A DNA stretch of 64,000 bases from the NCBI GenBank assembly GCA_902806595.1, contig CADCXC010000003.1, positions 1,488,001 to 1,552,000 on the forward strand, read 5' to 3'. The DNA is from Pyrenopolyporus hunteri. Its lineage: Eukaryota; Ascomycota; Sordariomycetes; Xylariales; Hypoxylaceae. The notes under the pieces were generated by a model. That model had not been told where the DNA came from and searched no databases. It worked only from the letters and a program-made list of their open reading frames with translations. This document shows, piece by piece, positions 1 through 11,473 of this stretch. The position numbers and the translations under genes are program-made. How positions within the stretch are numbered: position 1 is the stretch's first letter; every line of letters begins with the position of its first letter.

Positions 1-638
1 CTGTAGATACCTACATATCTACGGGATAGACTCATTGCGTTGCGTTGAGCGTATCGTTTTGTTGGATGAGAACCATGTGCAGGTGTAGACGGATCTACGA
101 TGGGCGAAAAAGATCCCCGGAAAAGTGTAATGCACCGGATGAGATAGATAAGATCCTAAGGGATGAATGAATGATAAATGACAACACCAATGACTTCAGG
201 AAAGACACGAAGACAACGCTTTAAAATGCTTCAAAGTGCAAATATTTTCCCTGCTCCGTGTGGTATCTACCTCCCCTGGCAACTCTATGGTGAATGAGCC
301 GCGAGGTTCCCCTTCTTTATATGCTTTTCTATATACCCGATACCTTTCTCATGCATGATCGATGATAGACAGGTATCTAAGTAAAATGGTATGGTATGTA
401 TGATATGTATATCCGCCGTTGAGCCAGCCGTTTTACCCCCGCCCAATGCAAAGTTCCCTTGCCCCCTTCTCTTCTCCTGATGATAGTAACCCATATATGG
501 GCACGTAAGGTATGCCGTAGGATGAAATACGACATGTGTAGAGACCCTAGTTAAGTTGCCTTACCCCCTTGGTTTTCGCTCCTGAATAAACTGCATACGC
601 CACCCCATACCTCGCTCATGACGAGATACGTACGTCCA
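1..638. other. Intergenic, 3' flank of pabaA
   Basis: No coding region with a recognisable product. AT-rich patches such as the 350-420 segment fit a 3' flank or UTR. The plus-strand open frame starting at 618 is the antisense shadow of pabaA. Confidence 0.5.
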
Positions 639-3236
639 TCACGCCTCATCGTCAAACACCCCCAACGGGCCCTTCAACTTCGTAAACATCTCGTCGCGCT
701 CGCCCTCAGCCGTACTCAGCGCCGTGACCGCGCCCCCAGCACCAATATGCCAAGTCTCAAGGCCCTGCTGCTGTTGCTGCTGCTGACCCTGGCCCTGGCC
801 GGTCTGCGCCGCAACCGTCTCGTCGTCCCAGCGGAACAAGCTGCGTATCGTGACGCTCCAGTCCCCGCGGCCCGCGGCGTCCATGTACCCGACGACGCCC
901 GAGTACAAGCTGCGCTCGCGCCGGCCCTCGACCCCGCGCAGGATCTCGCAGCTGCGCTTCTTCGGGGCGCCCGTCATGCTGCCGGGGGGCAGGCTCGCGG
1001 CGAGGACGTCGAAGCCCGTCTTCCCCTTCCCCTTCCCCTTTCCCTCCTCCTTTCCTTCCCGCTCCCGCTCATCGTCCACCCCAGGCAACCTCCCCTCCAC
1101 AACGCTGATCATCTGGAACACGCTGGCGTACTCCTCGACGACGTTCAGCTTCGGCACGCGCACGCGGCCGGGGCCGCACACGCCGTGCAGGTCGTGGCGG
1201 ACCAGGTCGACGATCATCAGGTTCTCGGCCTCCTCCTTGGGCACGTGGAGGATGGCCTCGGCGCGGGCGAGCGTCGACGCCGCGCGCGACTTGCGCACCG
1301 TGCCCTTCATCGGCCGCATCGAGCACAGCCCCCCGGGGCCGAACTCGACGAAGCGCTCCGGCGAGCTGCTGATCAGCGTCGCGCCCCCGAGCCGGACGTA
1401 CGATCCGAAGGGCGCGGGCTGCCGCGAGCGTAGGGAGCGGTAGAGCTGCCAGGAGGTCTGGGGCGGTTTGCCGGGCTCGAGGGGGGTTAGGGCGGAGGAT
1501 GGGTGCGTTCTGGAGGGACTTCTGGGTCGGGTGATGTGGGTTTGGTCCGTGAGGCATAGTTCGTATGAATCCCCCTTGGCGATGAAATCTTGGCAGAGCC
1601 GGACTTTCGACTCGTATTCGTCCGGGTCGGGTACTTGTATGTGTGCCTTTGCGATGGTAGATTCCGGCGTGGGCGGTGGTGTAAGCTGGCTTAGTTGCGC
1701 ACGCTTGTTGAAATTTGCTTGAAGCCCGTCTGACCAGACTTGGGAGGTAGAGAGCTTGCGGGCCACGGAATCCGCCCAAGCTTCCCCATCATACTCCTCT
1801 GGCGATAGATGTTGGATGCGTATGATGCCTTCCGTATGATCTATCACAACGCTTTTTGTGACCCAGGCGAAACACAGATCCGGCCTATTATGTCGCCTTT
1901 CCTCGTGCAGTTTGACATCTATACCCTCCAATCCCAGCTCATAAGTCGTATAACCCATGAAACCGCCAATGAATGGTGCTGGTTGATCGTCGGGCGACAC
2001 TCTAAGCCTAGACCAGAAATCGGATAATAGATGCCAGATATTCTGTTGCGGACCGAGATGAATCCTTTCGGTGGTCTCTCGCAAGAGATGGTTCTGGGAG
2101 AGAGAACCGCGAAGAGTAACATATCTGTCTCCAGTTCTATATTCCAACTTCAACGCTTCATCAACGTCTAAGGCGATGATGCTGTATCGCCCTCGCACAT
2201 CTACCCCGATTCTATTTGCTTTTGCGCTCGCGGAGTCGAGGATAATAAAATCTTTTTTGTCACCTTGCAATATTTCGACGATGTCAGGAGCCTCGATATG
2301 AATGGGGAGTTTGAGAGTTGTTGAGCCATAATTATGGTCCGTCCCAATAGCTGCTAATCCACTATCGGCATCAAGCCATAAAGAGTGAGTGCTCGAGCTA
2401 CTTTCAACGCAATCTAGCCCATTTTCTATGCCGTGTGCGCTAGATTTCGGCAATCTAGTGATAGAGCTGAGTGAAGCGGGGACAGAATCTGTTGTGCGAC
2501 CGTTCTCATAATTCCATCGCATGGCCTCGCTAAACCAGTTTTTGATGACTTGGTGGCCCGTCAACTCAGTGCATATCGATTCGGGGTGGTATTGCAAGGC
2601 CCAAAACGGTTTCGTTCTGTGCCTCACACCCATGGGAATCCGTTCCGTGTAGTTGTCTCTGTTTTCATACGTCCAAGCTAAGGGGACAATATCTGGCAAA
2701 TGGGCAGGAGATTCCCATTTAGATATGTGCCAATCTTCTGCGGCAATAGAATCCTGTCCTATATCCGCGAACAGACTGTGATAGAGCGTGGCCTTAAACG
2801 GTGGGACGCCATGGAAGATATTTCCCTTGTTTAAGTTGGGCCGTTCTATTGCATGGTCGATCTCCCGGATCATGCCGTGGAGACCAGTTTTGAGCTTCTT
2901 CACAACGCCACCACAGCTAACAACCAGGCTCTGAAAACCTAGGCATATCCCAAGCACCGGGACTAGATGTGACGGTTCGAGCTCCCATATGTATCTCATA
3001 AGCCCGACGTCTTGGGGCAGATTAGGTGAGCCCGGTCCCGGACCGCAGACGACGGCATCATAATGACGCAGTAAGTCAGCTAACTCCTTCGCAAACTTTG
3101 GGGTTTCTGGACGAAGTTCAGGGGGATCAATTGGTAAAATGTCGACGTGAGCTTGCAAAGTCGTTGTCAAGAGAGACACGATATTGTTACTAAAGGAGTC
3201 ATAAGCGTCGATGAAGAGGATCCTCGTGCTGTTCAT
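639..3236 (-). CDS. pabaA: Aminodeoxychorismate (para-aminobenzoate) synthase, bifunctional
   Basis: A single exon encodes 865 aa. It would make 4-amino-4-deoxychorismate from chorismate and glutamine for folate synthesis, in the cytosol. The N-terminal class I glutamine amidotransferase domain (about residues 5-240) shows GICLGFQ with the nucleophile Cys98, and YHPES with His217 and Glu219. The C-terminal chorismate-binding domain (about 330-860) shows MRPMKGT, the lysine-bearing motif of PabB-type rather than anthranilate synthases, and LPPGSMTGAPKKR. This domain order is the usual fungal fusion, and the length is slightly above the roughly 800 aa normal for fungi. The excess is low-complexity sequence: a Lys/Gly run near residue 730 and a Gln run near residue 820. 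GC content rises sharply in the last third (42% at 2101-2160, 72% at 901-960). The ATG is followed at once by the conserved RILFIDAYDSFSNN. Confidence 0.95.
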   Translation of the reverse strand: MNSTRILFIDAYDSFSNNIVSLLTTTLQAHVDILPIDPPELRPETPKFAKELADLLRHYDAVVCGPGPGSPNLPQDVGLMRYIWELEPSHLVPVLGICLGFQSLVVSCGGVVKKLKTGLHGMIREIDHAIERPNLNKGNIFHGVPPFKATLYHSLFADIGQDSIAAEDWHISKWESPAHLPDIVPLAWTYENRDNYTERIPMGVRHRTKPFWALQYHPESICTELTGHQVIKNWFSEAMRWNYENGRTTDSVPASLSSITRLPKSSAHGIENGLDCVESSSSTHSLWLDADSGLAAIGTDHNYGSTTLKLPIHIEAPDIVEILQGDKKDFIILDSASAKANRIGVDVRGRYSIIALDVDEALKLEYRTGDRYVTLRGSLSQNHLLRETTERIHLGPQQNIWHLLSDFWSRLRVSPDDQPAPFIGGFMGYTTYELGLEGIDVKLHEERRHNRPDLCFAWVTKSVVIDHTEGIIRIQHLSPEEYDGEAWADSVARKLSTSQVWSDGLQANFNKRAQLSQLTPPPTPESTIAKAHIQVPDPDEYESKVRLCQDFIAKGDSYELCLTDQTHITRPRSPSRTHPSSALTPLEPGKPPQTSWQLYRSLRSRQPAPFGSYVRLGGATLISSSPERFVEFGPGGLCSMRPMKGTVRKSRAASTLARAEAILHVPKEEAENLMIVDLVRHDLHGVCGPGRVRVPKLNVVEEYASVFQMISVVEGRLPGVDDEREREGKEEGKGKGKGKTGFDVLAASLPPGSMTGAPKKRSCEILRGVEGRRERSLYSGVVGYMDAAGRGDWSVTIRSLFRWDDETVAAQTGQGQGQQQQQQQGLETWHIGAGGAVTALSTAEGERDEMFTKLKGPLGVFDDEA

Positions 3237-4203
3237 ATTGATATTCGTGAGAGAATGCCAGCCCTGGCTTGGCTATGCATGACGGACCGTACTGCTAGCT
3301 TGGTGATTTATGTGTTTCTAAGTTGACATTGGTATATAGAGCTATTTATCTTATTCGCTGAGGTATTATGTGAACTATGTGAATTATATGAATGAGGTAA
3401 GCCTGGCTTGGAAGAATTTTCAAGGATGAAAGGGGACGGAGGCGTCAAGTTTGCAGCTGTGTTTCGCAGCTGACAGCGCCCTGGAAAGTCCACTAATTTT
3501 TAGTACAATACAGTACATTTTACGGGGTATCGGCGTATTAAGCTTAAAAGGGGCCATGGGCGCGGGACGGTGGACCGAAGGGAAGCGGCTTGAACCGAGC
3601 CCTCCCGGACCGCCGCAACTCCTATTCTTCATGTATAGGATCACCTTTCGTTATTTCGTTAGAAGTTCTAATCAATGTACTTATATGTTCATATATATTA
3701 AGAAAGTAATCTAGGCACCACGGAAGGAGACTTTTCCCTTTTACAATCGGCCTAAGTCGTTTGTATGCCTTGGGTAATGCATAGCAATATGTTAAATGTT
3801 TTCTAAATACCCCAATTGTTGGTCACTTATAGCCATTGATTTCTTCTGAGTAAATAGGAGGCTCAAATGGTAGGTATATTTATATTATAGAGTTAGTATA
3901 TTTGCTCTTACTTCGCCATACTTCAGTAAGATCCATCGAGCCCTCTTGCTCCTCCAATACCCTGTCCGGACGATAGCGACATGACTCGGGCTGCCAACTA
4001 CTCGGGTACTACGGCCTCCGATGGGGCATGATAAGCCGAGTAAAATAGCATCGAATGCCAACTCTGAGGGACGCACAGGTACACTACGCTAGTTTCGCAT
4101 TACGTGGCGTAAGTAGAGCCATCCCAAGTCAATGCAGGTCTGTTCCGCGCTAGGTATCAAGATATTATACGGCTTCTGTGACGCTTATAATGCAATGTCG
4201 CCT
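3237..4203. other. Intergenic between pabaA and the LOG gene
   Basis: Holds the pabaA promoter and the 3' flank of the LOG-family gene. The open frames at 3308-3714 are short, overlap on opposite strands and match nothing I recognise. No RNA gene or repeat was seen. Confidence 0.5.
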
Positions 4204-4985
4204 TCATTCGCTTCCCCAGTCTAATCCGTATCGCGCGTCTGAAACCTTGTATTCCCGCAAAGCCTTGAGAGCACCCTCGGCATCGTTGGCCGTGACCACG
4301 ATGTCGGTATTACCCGCCTTGATGAAGCCCTCGTTGACAGCCGTCTTGATCCACGACGTTAGGCCGTCGTAGAATCCGTTAACGTTCAATACGCATACGC
4401 CCTTGTTGTGAATCCCTAACTGATTCCATGTGGCCGTCTCGAGCAGCTCTTCCATCGTGCCGTAACCTCCGGGGAGCGCGATGAAACCGCTTCCGGGACC
4501 ACCCTCGATTACTTCTCGCGCCATCATCTGTTTTCGCGTATGCATATCTTTGACAACTGTCGTCCGGCCGTATACCTGCTCCTCCGGGACGTGGTAGCCG
4601 TTCGCATCCTTGATCGACGAGTAGGTCGCATCGCGCTCCCACTTCACCAGCGCCTCGGGGATGATACCGTGGACAGCATCAGGGCCGGATATGGATACTA
4701 TCGTTTTGGCCACCTCCCCCATTAATCCCACTGTGCCACCTCCGTAAACTATAAGTACGATATTAGTCATATGCTCCAACGGTTAAGAGGCTTTTGTAAT
4801 AAAATTACGCCAGGGGGGAAATGTGGCGATATGAACGCACCTAAAGAAATGTTATTCTCTGCCATAAGCCTGCCCAGTTCCTGAGCCGCTTTCACATATG
4901 CCGGTTTATTGCCGGGCGACGAGCCGCAGTAAACGCAGATCTTGGCTGGCCGGGAGGCCGCATTGGAGTTCGGGCCGGACGTCAT
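4204..4985 (-). CDS. LOG-family cytokinin riboside 5'-monophosphate phosphoribohydrolase-like protein
   Basis: Exons are complement(4841-4985) and complement(4204-4748), giving 229 aa. The 92-nt intron has donor GTGCGT and acceptor TTATAG, and splicing rebuilds the family sequence NNISLVYGGGTVGLMG. LOG proteins (once annotated lysine decarboxylase-like) have a Rossmann-like fold and release free base from nucleoside 5'-monophosphates. The diagnostic ALPGGYGTMEELLE nucleotide-binding motif and the upstream GGGTVGLMG are both present, as is the ICVYCGSSPG strand near the N-terminus. I chose the start at MTSGPNSN because the longer frame from 5039 adds an unconserved leader. The neighbouring pabaA and CLPTM1 genes are functionally unrelated. 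Whether the protein makes cytokinin or simply salvages nucleotides cannot be told from sequence. Confidence 0.9.
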
Positions 4986-6397
4986 TGTAGTACGAAGCTC
5001 GAAATGTCTAATAGAAAAAAAAGGGAAAAGGTTTATCAAAAATAGTAGCTGAGAAGTTAGAATGCAAAACCGGTTCGGAATTCTCTAGGTATATGAAAGG
5101 TAAAGTTTCTTCAGAGTCGGCTAGAAAAGGGAAGAAATCCGTAGAGTCAGGCGTATGGCGGAGCAAGTTCGGACTGTCAGTTTAGTCGGAAGAGCGGAGA
5201 CTAAGGTCTATTATAAGTGGAAGACGGGTACGAAGAATCGGCGCTGTTTCGGGAGGAATGTAAGAACGTGTGTCGAAACACCGGCACCTAAGAGTCAGAG
5301 TTCGCAAACAACAGTAGCATAACATATGAGGGACAGCAAAGACAACGAGAGTGTTTGTGTGTGGCGGGAAGCGGCATCTAAGTCTAAGTCAAGGTGGCCA
5401 AGGTGGGACTTAGGTATGGGCGTTGAAGACCTCCGTTTCTGGCCTTGCTGCCTTCTTAAATTTTTTTTCCTCTTTTTTTGTCCCTTATCCTTGTCAGGTC
5501 CGAGTCGCTCGAATAACATCTCACCAATGACGTAGCTTATTCCATGAGAACGAAGTTAGGACCAAGCATGACAGCTGTATGTATTAGACGTGTGGCCGCT
5601 AGTGTATGATGTAGTACTATATGTAGGTACATGGGTCCCATTATATCCATATGCCGCGCGACCAATTGTAGAAGGGGCCGCTGCGTGTTTTGTGTGTCGT
5701 GTTGCTATATTTTATGGATCGTTGCTATGTAGTAGGTGGTAGTCGGTATGTATATGAATGAAGAAAAAAAAAAGATGTCTTGGGCAAGTGTCTTGGGGGT
5801 GTGTCTTAGCCTATTGTACTTCCGTAGCCCAAATCTCGAGTCATTGGAACTAGTCACTTTCGGGGTAATGACGAAGGGGAAACGGAATCGTGATTGGCCC
5901 TTCCCCTTGCCAGCTGACACGACAAAAAGCTTACGAAGCTGCGAGGTAAGGCAAGGTCGTACTTGATAGGCCAGCAAGGGTGGAGCAGCGAGTGACAACT
6001 CTAAGGGTTCAGAGCGTTGCTGTTACAGGTACTGTAGGTACGTACTAACAGATACAGATACTATTAGGGGACCTACGGCAGCTACAGGTATATGTCGTGC
6101 ACTATTGTCACCTTGTGATTCGCCCACAACCCCGCTGTCGGAGGAGGGTCTAGGCCACCCAGATCTCCAACCGACCGGGGTCCCGGTACCTCGAGCTACA
6201 CAAATCTTATCGGATTTGGTACATGTATCCTAATCTCGTTTTTTCTCCCTTTGCGACACTCGACCAGAGAAATTCAACATCCGCTGAACTCACTACGACG
6301 TGAGCCAGGTGCCAACCCGACACCACATCCGTTAAGGCAGACTGCCGTTGCATGTACTTCAAGTCCGCGTTACAGCTTGACATCGGTCTTGAGAAAG
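4986..6397. other. Intergenic between two divergent genes
   Basis: Promoter region of the LOG gene (minus) and the CLPTM1-family gene (plus). It contains a T-run at 5461-5478, an A-run at 5764-5773 and a cluster of GTAGGTAC-like motifs at 6026-6092. Open frames here (5295-5519, 5705-5998, 6251-6505) have no recognisable product. Confidence 0.5.
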
Positions 6398-8568
6398 ATG
6401 CCTGAAGCTAACGCGGCCCCTCCCGGGGACGCTCGACAGGAGCAAGGCGTAAGTTGTCACGTCGCAGCCAACGTATTCGCTATAGTGGCGAGCAATCCAG
6501 ACTAACACTGCTCTTTACTAGTCATTGGTCTCGAAAATCTTCCAGGGATTAGTACTATGGTTTGGCATGCAGTTGTTGATGAAGCGATTGACCGGCGATA
6601 ATAAGACGCAAACTGCTACGGTTACGGATGCTTCTGGAAATACCGTCCAAGTTCCCGCGAATAACGGCGAGATTCCTCCCTATCAACTTCGACCGAGCCG
6701 CCTTAACGAAGGCGCTACCTGGAACCCCGTCCCGCAACGACTTGCTCCCATCTGGCCGGAGGATAGCTCCGTCGATATCGTTGTTACACTCTCGCCGTCC
6801 GTCTTCCCCGTTAAGATCTCCAGTGTGGCGGAGGAGTACGTGGCCCTTAATGAGAAGAACTTCAAGCTGGGCAACTCGAGCGATACTCGAGTTTCCGAGA
6901 CGACCTTCGATGTGCCCCCGCAAGTGCAGAAGAACGGAACTCTCTGGGGACATTTCTACATTGGCTTGACGGGTGCCACCCTTGATCCTAAGGAGCCGGG
7001 TTTCGACCCAGCGACGGCTTTCCATTTCGTATATCCTCTGACACAATATATACCAAAGAAAAAGGAAGCGAAGACTCGCAACTTGCTAGAGAATAGGCCC
7101 GAAGCGGGAGAGGAGGAGGAGCCTGAGGAGCAGAACGCCGGTCCGATCATCGCAAATTACTATCATCCCAACACTAGTTTGGCATTTGTTCCTAATACGG
7201 GAATATTGAACTATCCTCAGTTGCAACCAGCTATACGGCAATTTGTCCATGTAGAGGTAAGATCCCAACTCCGTTGCCGAACATTGCCACCGGTGCTAAC
7301 GTCCCCATAGCCCACGGGCGCTCGCGACAGTACTGGCCAGAACTCTTGGTATTGTAGGTTTCCTATCAGGTTTGTTTCGTCCGAATAGGTAATGGAGGCT
7401 GACCTTGGTCACAGATCCGATCTTATACGTCAATACATTTTGGCAACTGAAGAGCCACATGATACTATTGAATGAAACCGTCAAGACGCTCCCTATGCGT
7501 CTTGACCTCGGCAACTTGAAGAACTTGTATTTCAACATGATGGCCACTATGGATTTCAACTCCAAACAACAGGCAATCCAAGCCGCGTATGGCGGACCCC
7601 TCCCGGGCGGTGGCGACGGAAGCGAAATTGAGATGATCAAGGAGATGTTCCTCGACACGAACCCCTATCTTATCGGCGTAACGGCGGTGGTCAGCATCGC
7701 GCATCTCATCCTGGAGATGCTTGCGTTCGGGTCCGACATTGCCCATTACCGCAAGAAGAAGGATAACGTCGGCATCTCGGTTCGCTCGATCCTAGCCAAC
7801 GTATTCATGCAAACGGTTATCTTCCTCTACCTAATCGACAATTCCCAGAATACTAGTTGGATGATCCTTGCCACCCAGGGCATTGGCATCTTTATCGAGT
7901 TCTGGAAGATTACAACCGTCGTCAACGTCAGGCTACGGCCGGCCCCGCCAGGATCTCTGATACCGTATCGGGTGGCGTTTGAAGACAAGTACAAGCTTAG
8001 CGAGACGGAGGAGAAGACCAAGGAGTATGACGAGATTATCTTCAGATACATGTACATCGCGTCCGTCCCTTTGCTCATCGGCTATGCTATCTGGTCGCTT
8101 GTCTACGAGTCGCACAAGTCATGGTACTCGTACATCCTCACGACCCTGGTGGGGTCCGTGTACGCGTACGGGTTCCTGATGATGGTGCCTTCGCTTTACA
8201 TCAACTACCGACTGAAGAGCGTCGCGCACATGCCGGGGAAGGCGATGCTTTACAAGTTTTTGAACACGTTCATCGACGACCTCTTCGCTTTCACCATTAA
8301 GATGCCGTTCTTGTACCGCCTCGCCACTTTCCGAGACGACGTCATTTTCTTCATCTACCTGTATCAGCGTTGGGTGTACAGAGTCGACTATAGCCGAGTC
8401 AACGAGTTCGGCCAAGGTGGTGACGAAGAGCCCGAGGAGACCAAGGCAGAGCCCAAGGTAGAGACGGAGCCCAAGTCACTACCAAAGGTCGGCGGCGCCG
8501 TCGAAGCGGTCGATGATACGGCGAAGTCAACCGGTGCGGACACCGGCGTGGCGAAGAAAAGGAAGTAG
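6398..8568 (+). CDS. CLPTM1-family multi-pass ER membrane protein
   Basis: Exons are 6398-6448, 6522-7256, 7311-7353 and 7415-8568, giving 660 aa. Introns of 73, 54 and 61 nt have GT-AG ends, and splicing the last one restores the conserved SWYYPILYVNTFW. The large N-terminal domain (about residues 50-300) should be lumenal or extracytoplasmic. At least five hydrophobic segments follow: NPYLIGVTAVVSIAHLILEML, SILANVFMQTVIFLYLI, MILATQGIGIFIEF, MYIASVPLLIGYAIWSL and YILTTLVGSVYAYGFLMM (the first runs about 20 residues). The C-terminus is hydrophilic and ends KKRK, which fits a dilysine ER-retrieval signal. Animal CLPTM1 and CLPTM1L act in the ER on receptor trafficking and lipid scrambling; the fungal role is not established. 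The 17-codon first exon was chosen because its GTAAGT donor joins in frame to the LVSKIFQGL segment. Confidence 0.9.
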
Positions 8569-9718
8569 AAGAGGACTCACGTTAAAATGGCTTTGTGCAC
8601 ATCGAGTCTTGGGTGTATAGGTGGGTATAGAGTTATGAATAACTAATGTAGACCTGGGATATGAGCTACTACGTCAGGTAGCTAATTTTATCTAATCATT
8701 CTCATCTGAAGCCCCGAGATTCTAAATGAGCGTCTAAACGGTTAATCATTTTATTTTGTTTAATACCATGCATCTTCAGTGCGTGGATTCTCTAGTGGAT
8801 AACTTGGGCTGGTATAGCTTCGGTTCGTACCGTCACCAATCAATGATAGTCCGGGGTAGCCTATTTGGTCGTGTGGGTACCTATCCGCCTACCCAGCCCT
8901 TGAGATGTTAACCATTGGCTTAGCAATCCTAAGAGAGTTTACATTATGCTAAAGATTTGGGAGGCACGATGCATTATCTAGTAGACAGTTGCAGAAAAAG
9001 GTTGGCAACTGCTTCGTAGGTACATATACATATGTAGGACTTTCGAAGGCGTCTTGGCTGTAGCAGCTAGAGGAAGCTTGTGCTCCATCTTGGTGGTACA
9101 CGTAGCAGAGTTCGGACGATAAGATGTCTCTAGGGCCGTCTCCCCTTTCTTATTCCCCCTCGTCCTTGTCTCTTTCAACTTTCAAATTCACATTCTGCCT
9201 TCTAGCCAATCTCTAAAGTATCGAGGTGGCATTTAAAAAGGGGGCCCACGACGTCAGTGCAATATGCAATGACAAGAAGCAAAGCTACCCCATTTCTGCG
9301 TACCGTGCCCAATCGACGCCGATAAGTGCTGATAACGGTGTTCTTATCTCGGGTCCCTTGCGTCGTCAGTAACCTTGAACCGGCAGGAATCCATCTTTAG
9401 GGAGTTCACTTACTCACCCGACACTGCGTCGGCGGAACGCTATTATTAACTCTGGGACGTGCCGCGACGTCCCCGAAAAAAAGCAAAATTATAAGGATAC
9501 CAACGAAAGCTACGACGAAAGTTTTCCTAATCCTCTTGGGCTAGCCCTTTTCTCTCCTTATCTCAATTAGCGAGAGGAAGAAGTAGGAGGAGGAAGGGGG
9601 ACGAGGTGAAGTGAGAGCGGGATTGCGCACGTCAGATACCTAGGTGGGTATACATAGCAAAGGCGATCAGCCCATCACCCTCTCCGCCGCTATAGGGGGA
9701 GAAAGGAGTTGCTAGGAT
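8569..9718. other. Intergenic
   Basis: 3' flank of the CLPTM1-family gene and promoter of the next plus-strand gene. A GACGTCAG motif (about 9249-9256, resembling a CRE/ATF half-palindrome) and several GATA cores near 9320-9350 lie upstream of the 9719 start. These are seen motifs only; binding is inference. No coding region is supported. Confidence 0.4.
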
Positions 9719-10888
9719 ATGAGCCACGAGACCGTCGGTTCGCTCCTGGCCGTCATCGCGAATTCGCTCAACGATGGCCTACGCATTATGATGTTCGCCG
9801 ACAAGCGGGCCTGGGGATCAGACGAGTTCGAACAACTACGCCTGCTGGAGGAGACCCTCGATGAAGCCAAAAAGGACTTCCAGGAGCTGCCTACCCTTGT
9901 CAATGGCCGCTTCTACTACGAGAACGATCGCATAGGTACGTCGCTTCTCTCATCTGTAAAACAGCTCACTACTGTACAATACATTATATTATTCTCCCTC
10001 TAAGACTATCTTCTCCCGTGTCCGCCGCTCTTTGAAAGAGAAGTTGACCTAATAAGCCTAATTCCCCTTGCGGCACCAACAGAAGAGTCCCTCGAAGACC
10101 TCCGCATCCTCTGCACGCGATTCGAGTTACACGCCCAGACCTTCAAGGACTGGGTCCGCCAGGGCGGCGGTCCTATCGATCCAGACTTGGCGCAGGAGAC
10201 CCTCACCCTACGCCGCGAGCTACATCGTGCTCAATGCCGGGCCGCGCGTCGCATACACACCGCACAACAAGTCGAGACGGCGGCGGGAAGCGCACGATGC
10301 CTCGGCGCGTTGCAGGTATACCGGGTACAGCAACGGCGCAACGTCGGAGTTGAGGAGGAGCGATTAGCGTGCGCGCAGGCGGGCCGCTTCGAGCGCTTCG
10401 GCGAACGCGACATCGCTTTCGTATGCGACTTTTGCGACGGCTTCTTAGTCTGGGACGACCTGCGGGCCATGCCCACGACGCGGATGAACCAGGCCCCCCG
10501 CGCTAGCGAATTACCCACGACGGAAATGCGGAGTAGCAACACCAGCAACGATGGTAATACGAATAAAGGCGACGACGATAATAACCCAGCCATCACAAAC
10601 TGGCAAGCCCGGGGGATCACGCTATCGAGCAACGAGCCGAAGACGATCGTGTTCGCACCCGTGGCTGTCGCAAATCACGTGCCACCCGATGCGGGCGAGT
10701 GGCAGTCCCGGATCCTGTGCCCGCATTGCGATAACTACTACTACGAGGAGCAGGGTGACGACGATATGGAGAGGGTGCGGTACGCGCAAGATGACCGCGG
10801 CTTCGGCAGCGTCGCGGCCTTCCAAGAACATCTCGAGTGGGCTCATGAGTCTATGGTGCCGAGCGCTTCGAAGTGCAGCGTTATGTAA
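9719..10888 (+). CDS. Uncharacterised fungal protein with zinc-finger-like Cys/His pairs
   Basis: Exons are 9719-9935 and 10083-10888, giving 340 aa; the 147-nt intron has donor GTACGT and acceptor CAACAG. I do not recognise the family. Residues 1-70 (VGSLLAVIANSLNDGLRIM) look amphipathic and helical, and about 75-180 are rich in Arg/Gln/Glu, probably also helical. Two cysteine pairs follow: C187-x2-C190 in VCDFCDGFLVW, and C285-x2-C288 in CPHCDN. The latter is followed by H322-x4-H327 in FQEHLEWAH, a spacing longer than in a classical C2H2 finger. Between them lies an Asn/Asp/Thr-rich linker (about 205-235). A metal-binding or protein-interaction role is inference from the Cys/His pattern alone. 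Confidence 0.75.
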
Positions 10889-11473
10889 AGAGGAAAGGGG
10901 GTAGAGGAGGTAATGAATATCTGAATATTATATCTTGGTGCCTCGCAAGAGTGTGGATTACGTCGATCAGGGGGTCCGTTTACGAAGCTTTTTCATGGCG
11001 TCGGCCGAAGGTCAAAGGGAAGATAAAGGCGAAGGCGTTCAAGCGTCCACTGAAGAGGAAGAAAGGGGTCTCATGACCCGTTGAGGGTTGACTTAACCAA
11101 CTGTATTAGTGATTATCGAGAATCAAGGATCAGAACTCGTTATGAGGACGACGGTTAGTCAAACATCCAACCAGAAGGGCGAATATGGACTCGAACAGAT
11201 CCATGATTAGCCCAAATATTATAGTAGGTAGTTGTGCTCTCCCCAGGAGACAGCCCAAACCCTCCCAGGAGCTGCAGCAGCTACCGCTCGAGTTCAAATA
11301 ATACAATCCGAAATTGAACCCGTACTTGCTCGTCCGCCCACGCTCGTCTTTGACGCAGCTCGCCAGTAATACATGCATACGTATCGTATATACATACATG
11401 AGTCTCAACCGGACTCTTTCCACCCCCGTTCTCTCTCTCATCAACCCCCATCAACCCAACCCCATAAACCCTA
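10889..11473. other. Intergenic between convergent genes
   Basis: Shared 3' region of the 9719 gene and sec22. Short frames (for example 11130-11444 minus) show no family signature. Confidence 0.4.

Noticed and set aside
618..1443. Long plus-strand open frames (271 and 197 codons) opposite pabaA
   Set aside because: They lie antisense to the conserved chorismate-binding domain in a GC-rich stretch where stops are rare. Their Leu/Arg/Ala-rich peptides match nothing.
6251..6505. 84-codon frame before the CLPTM1-family gene
   Set aside because: A different frame from the true first exon (6398-6448), which splices cleanly to the conserved part.
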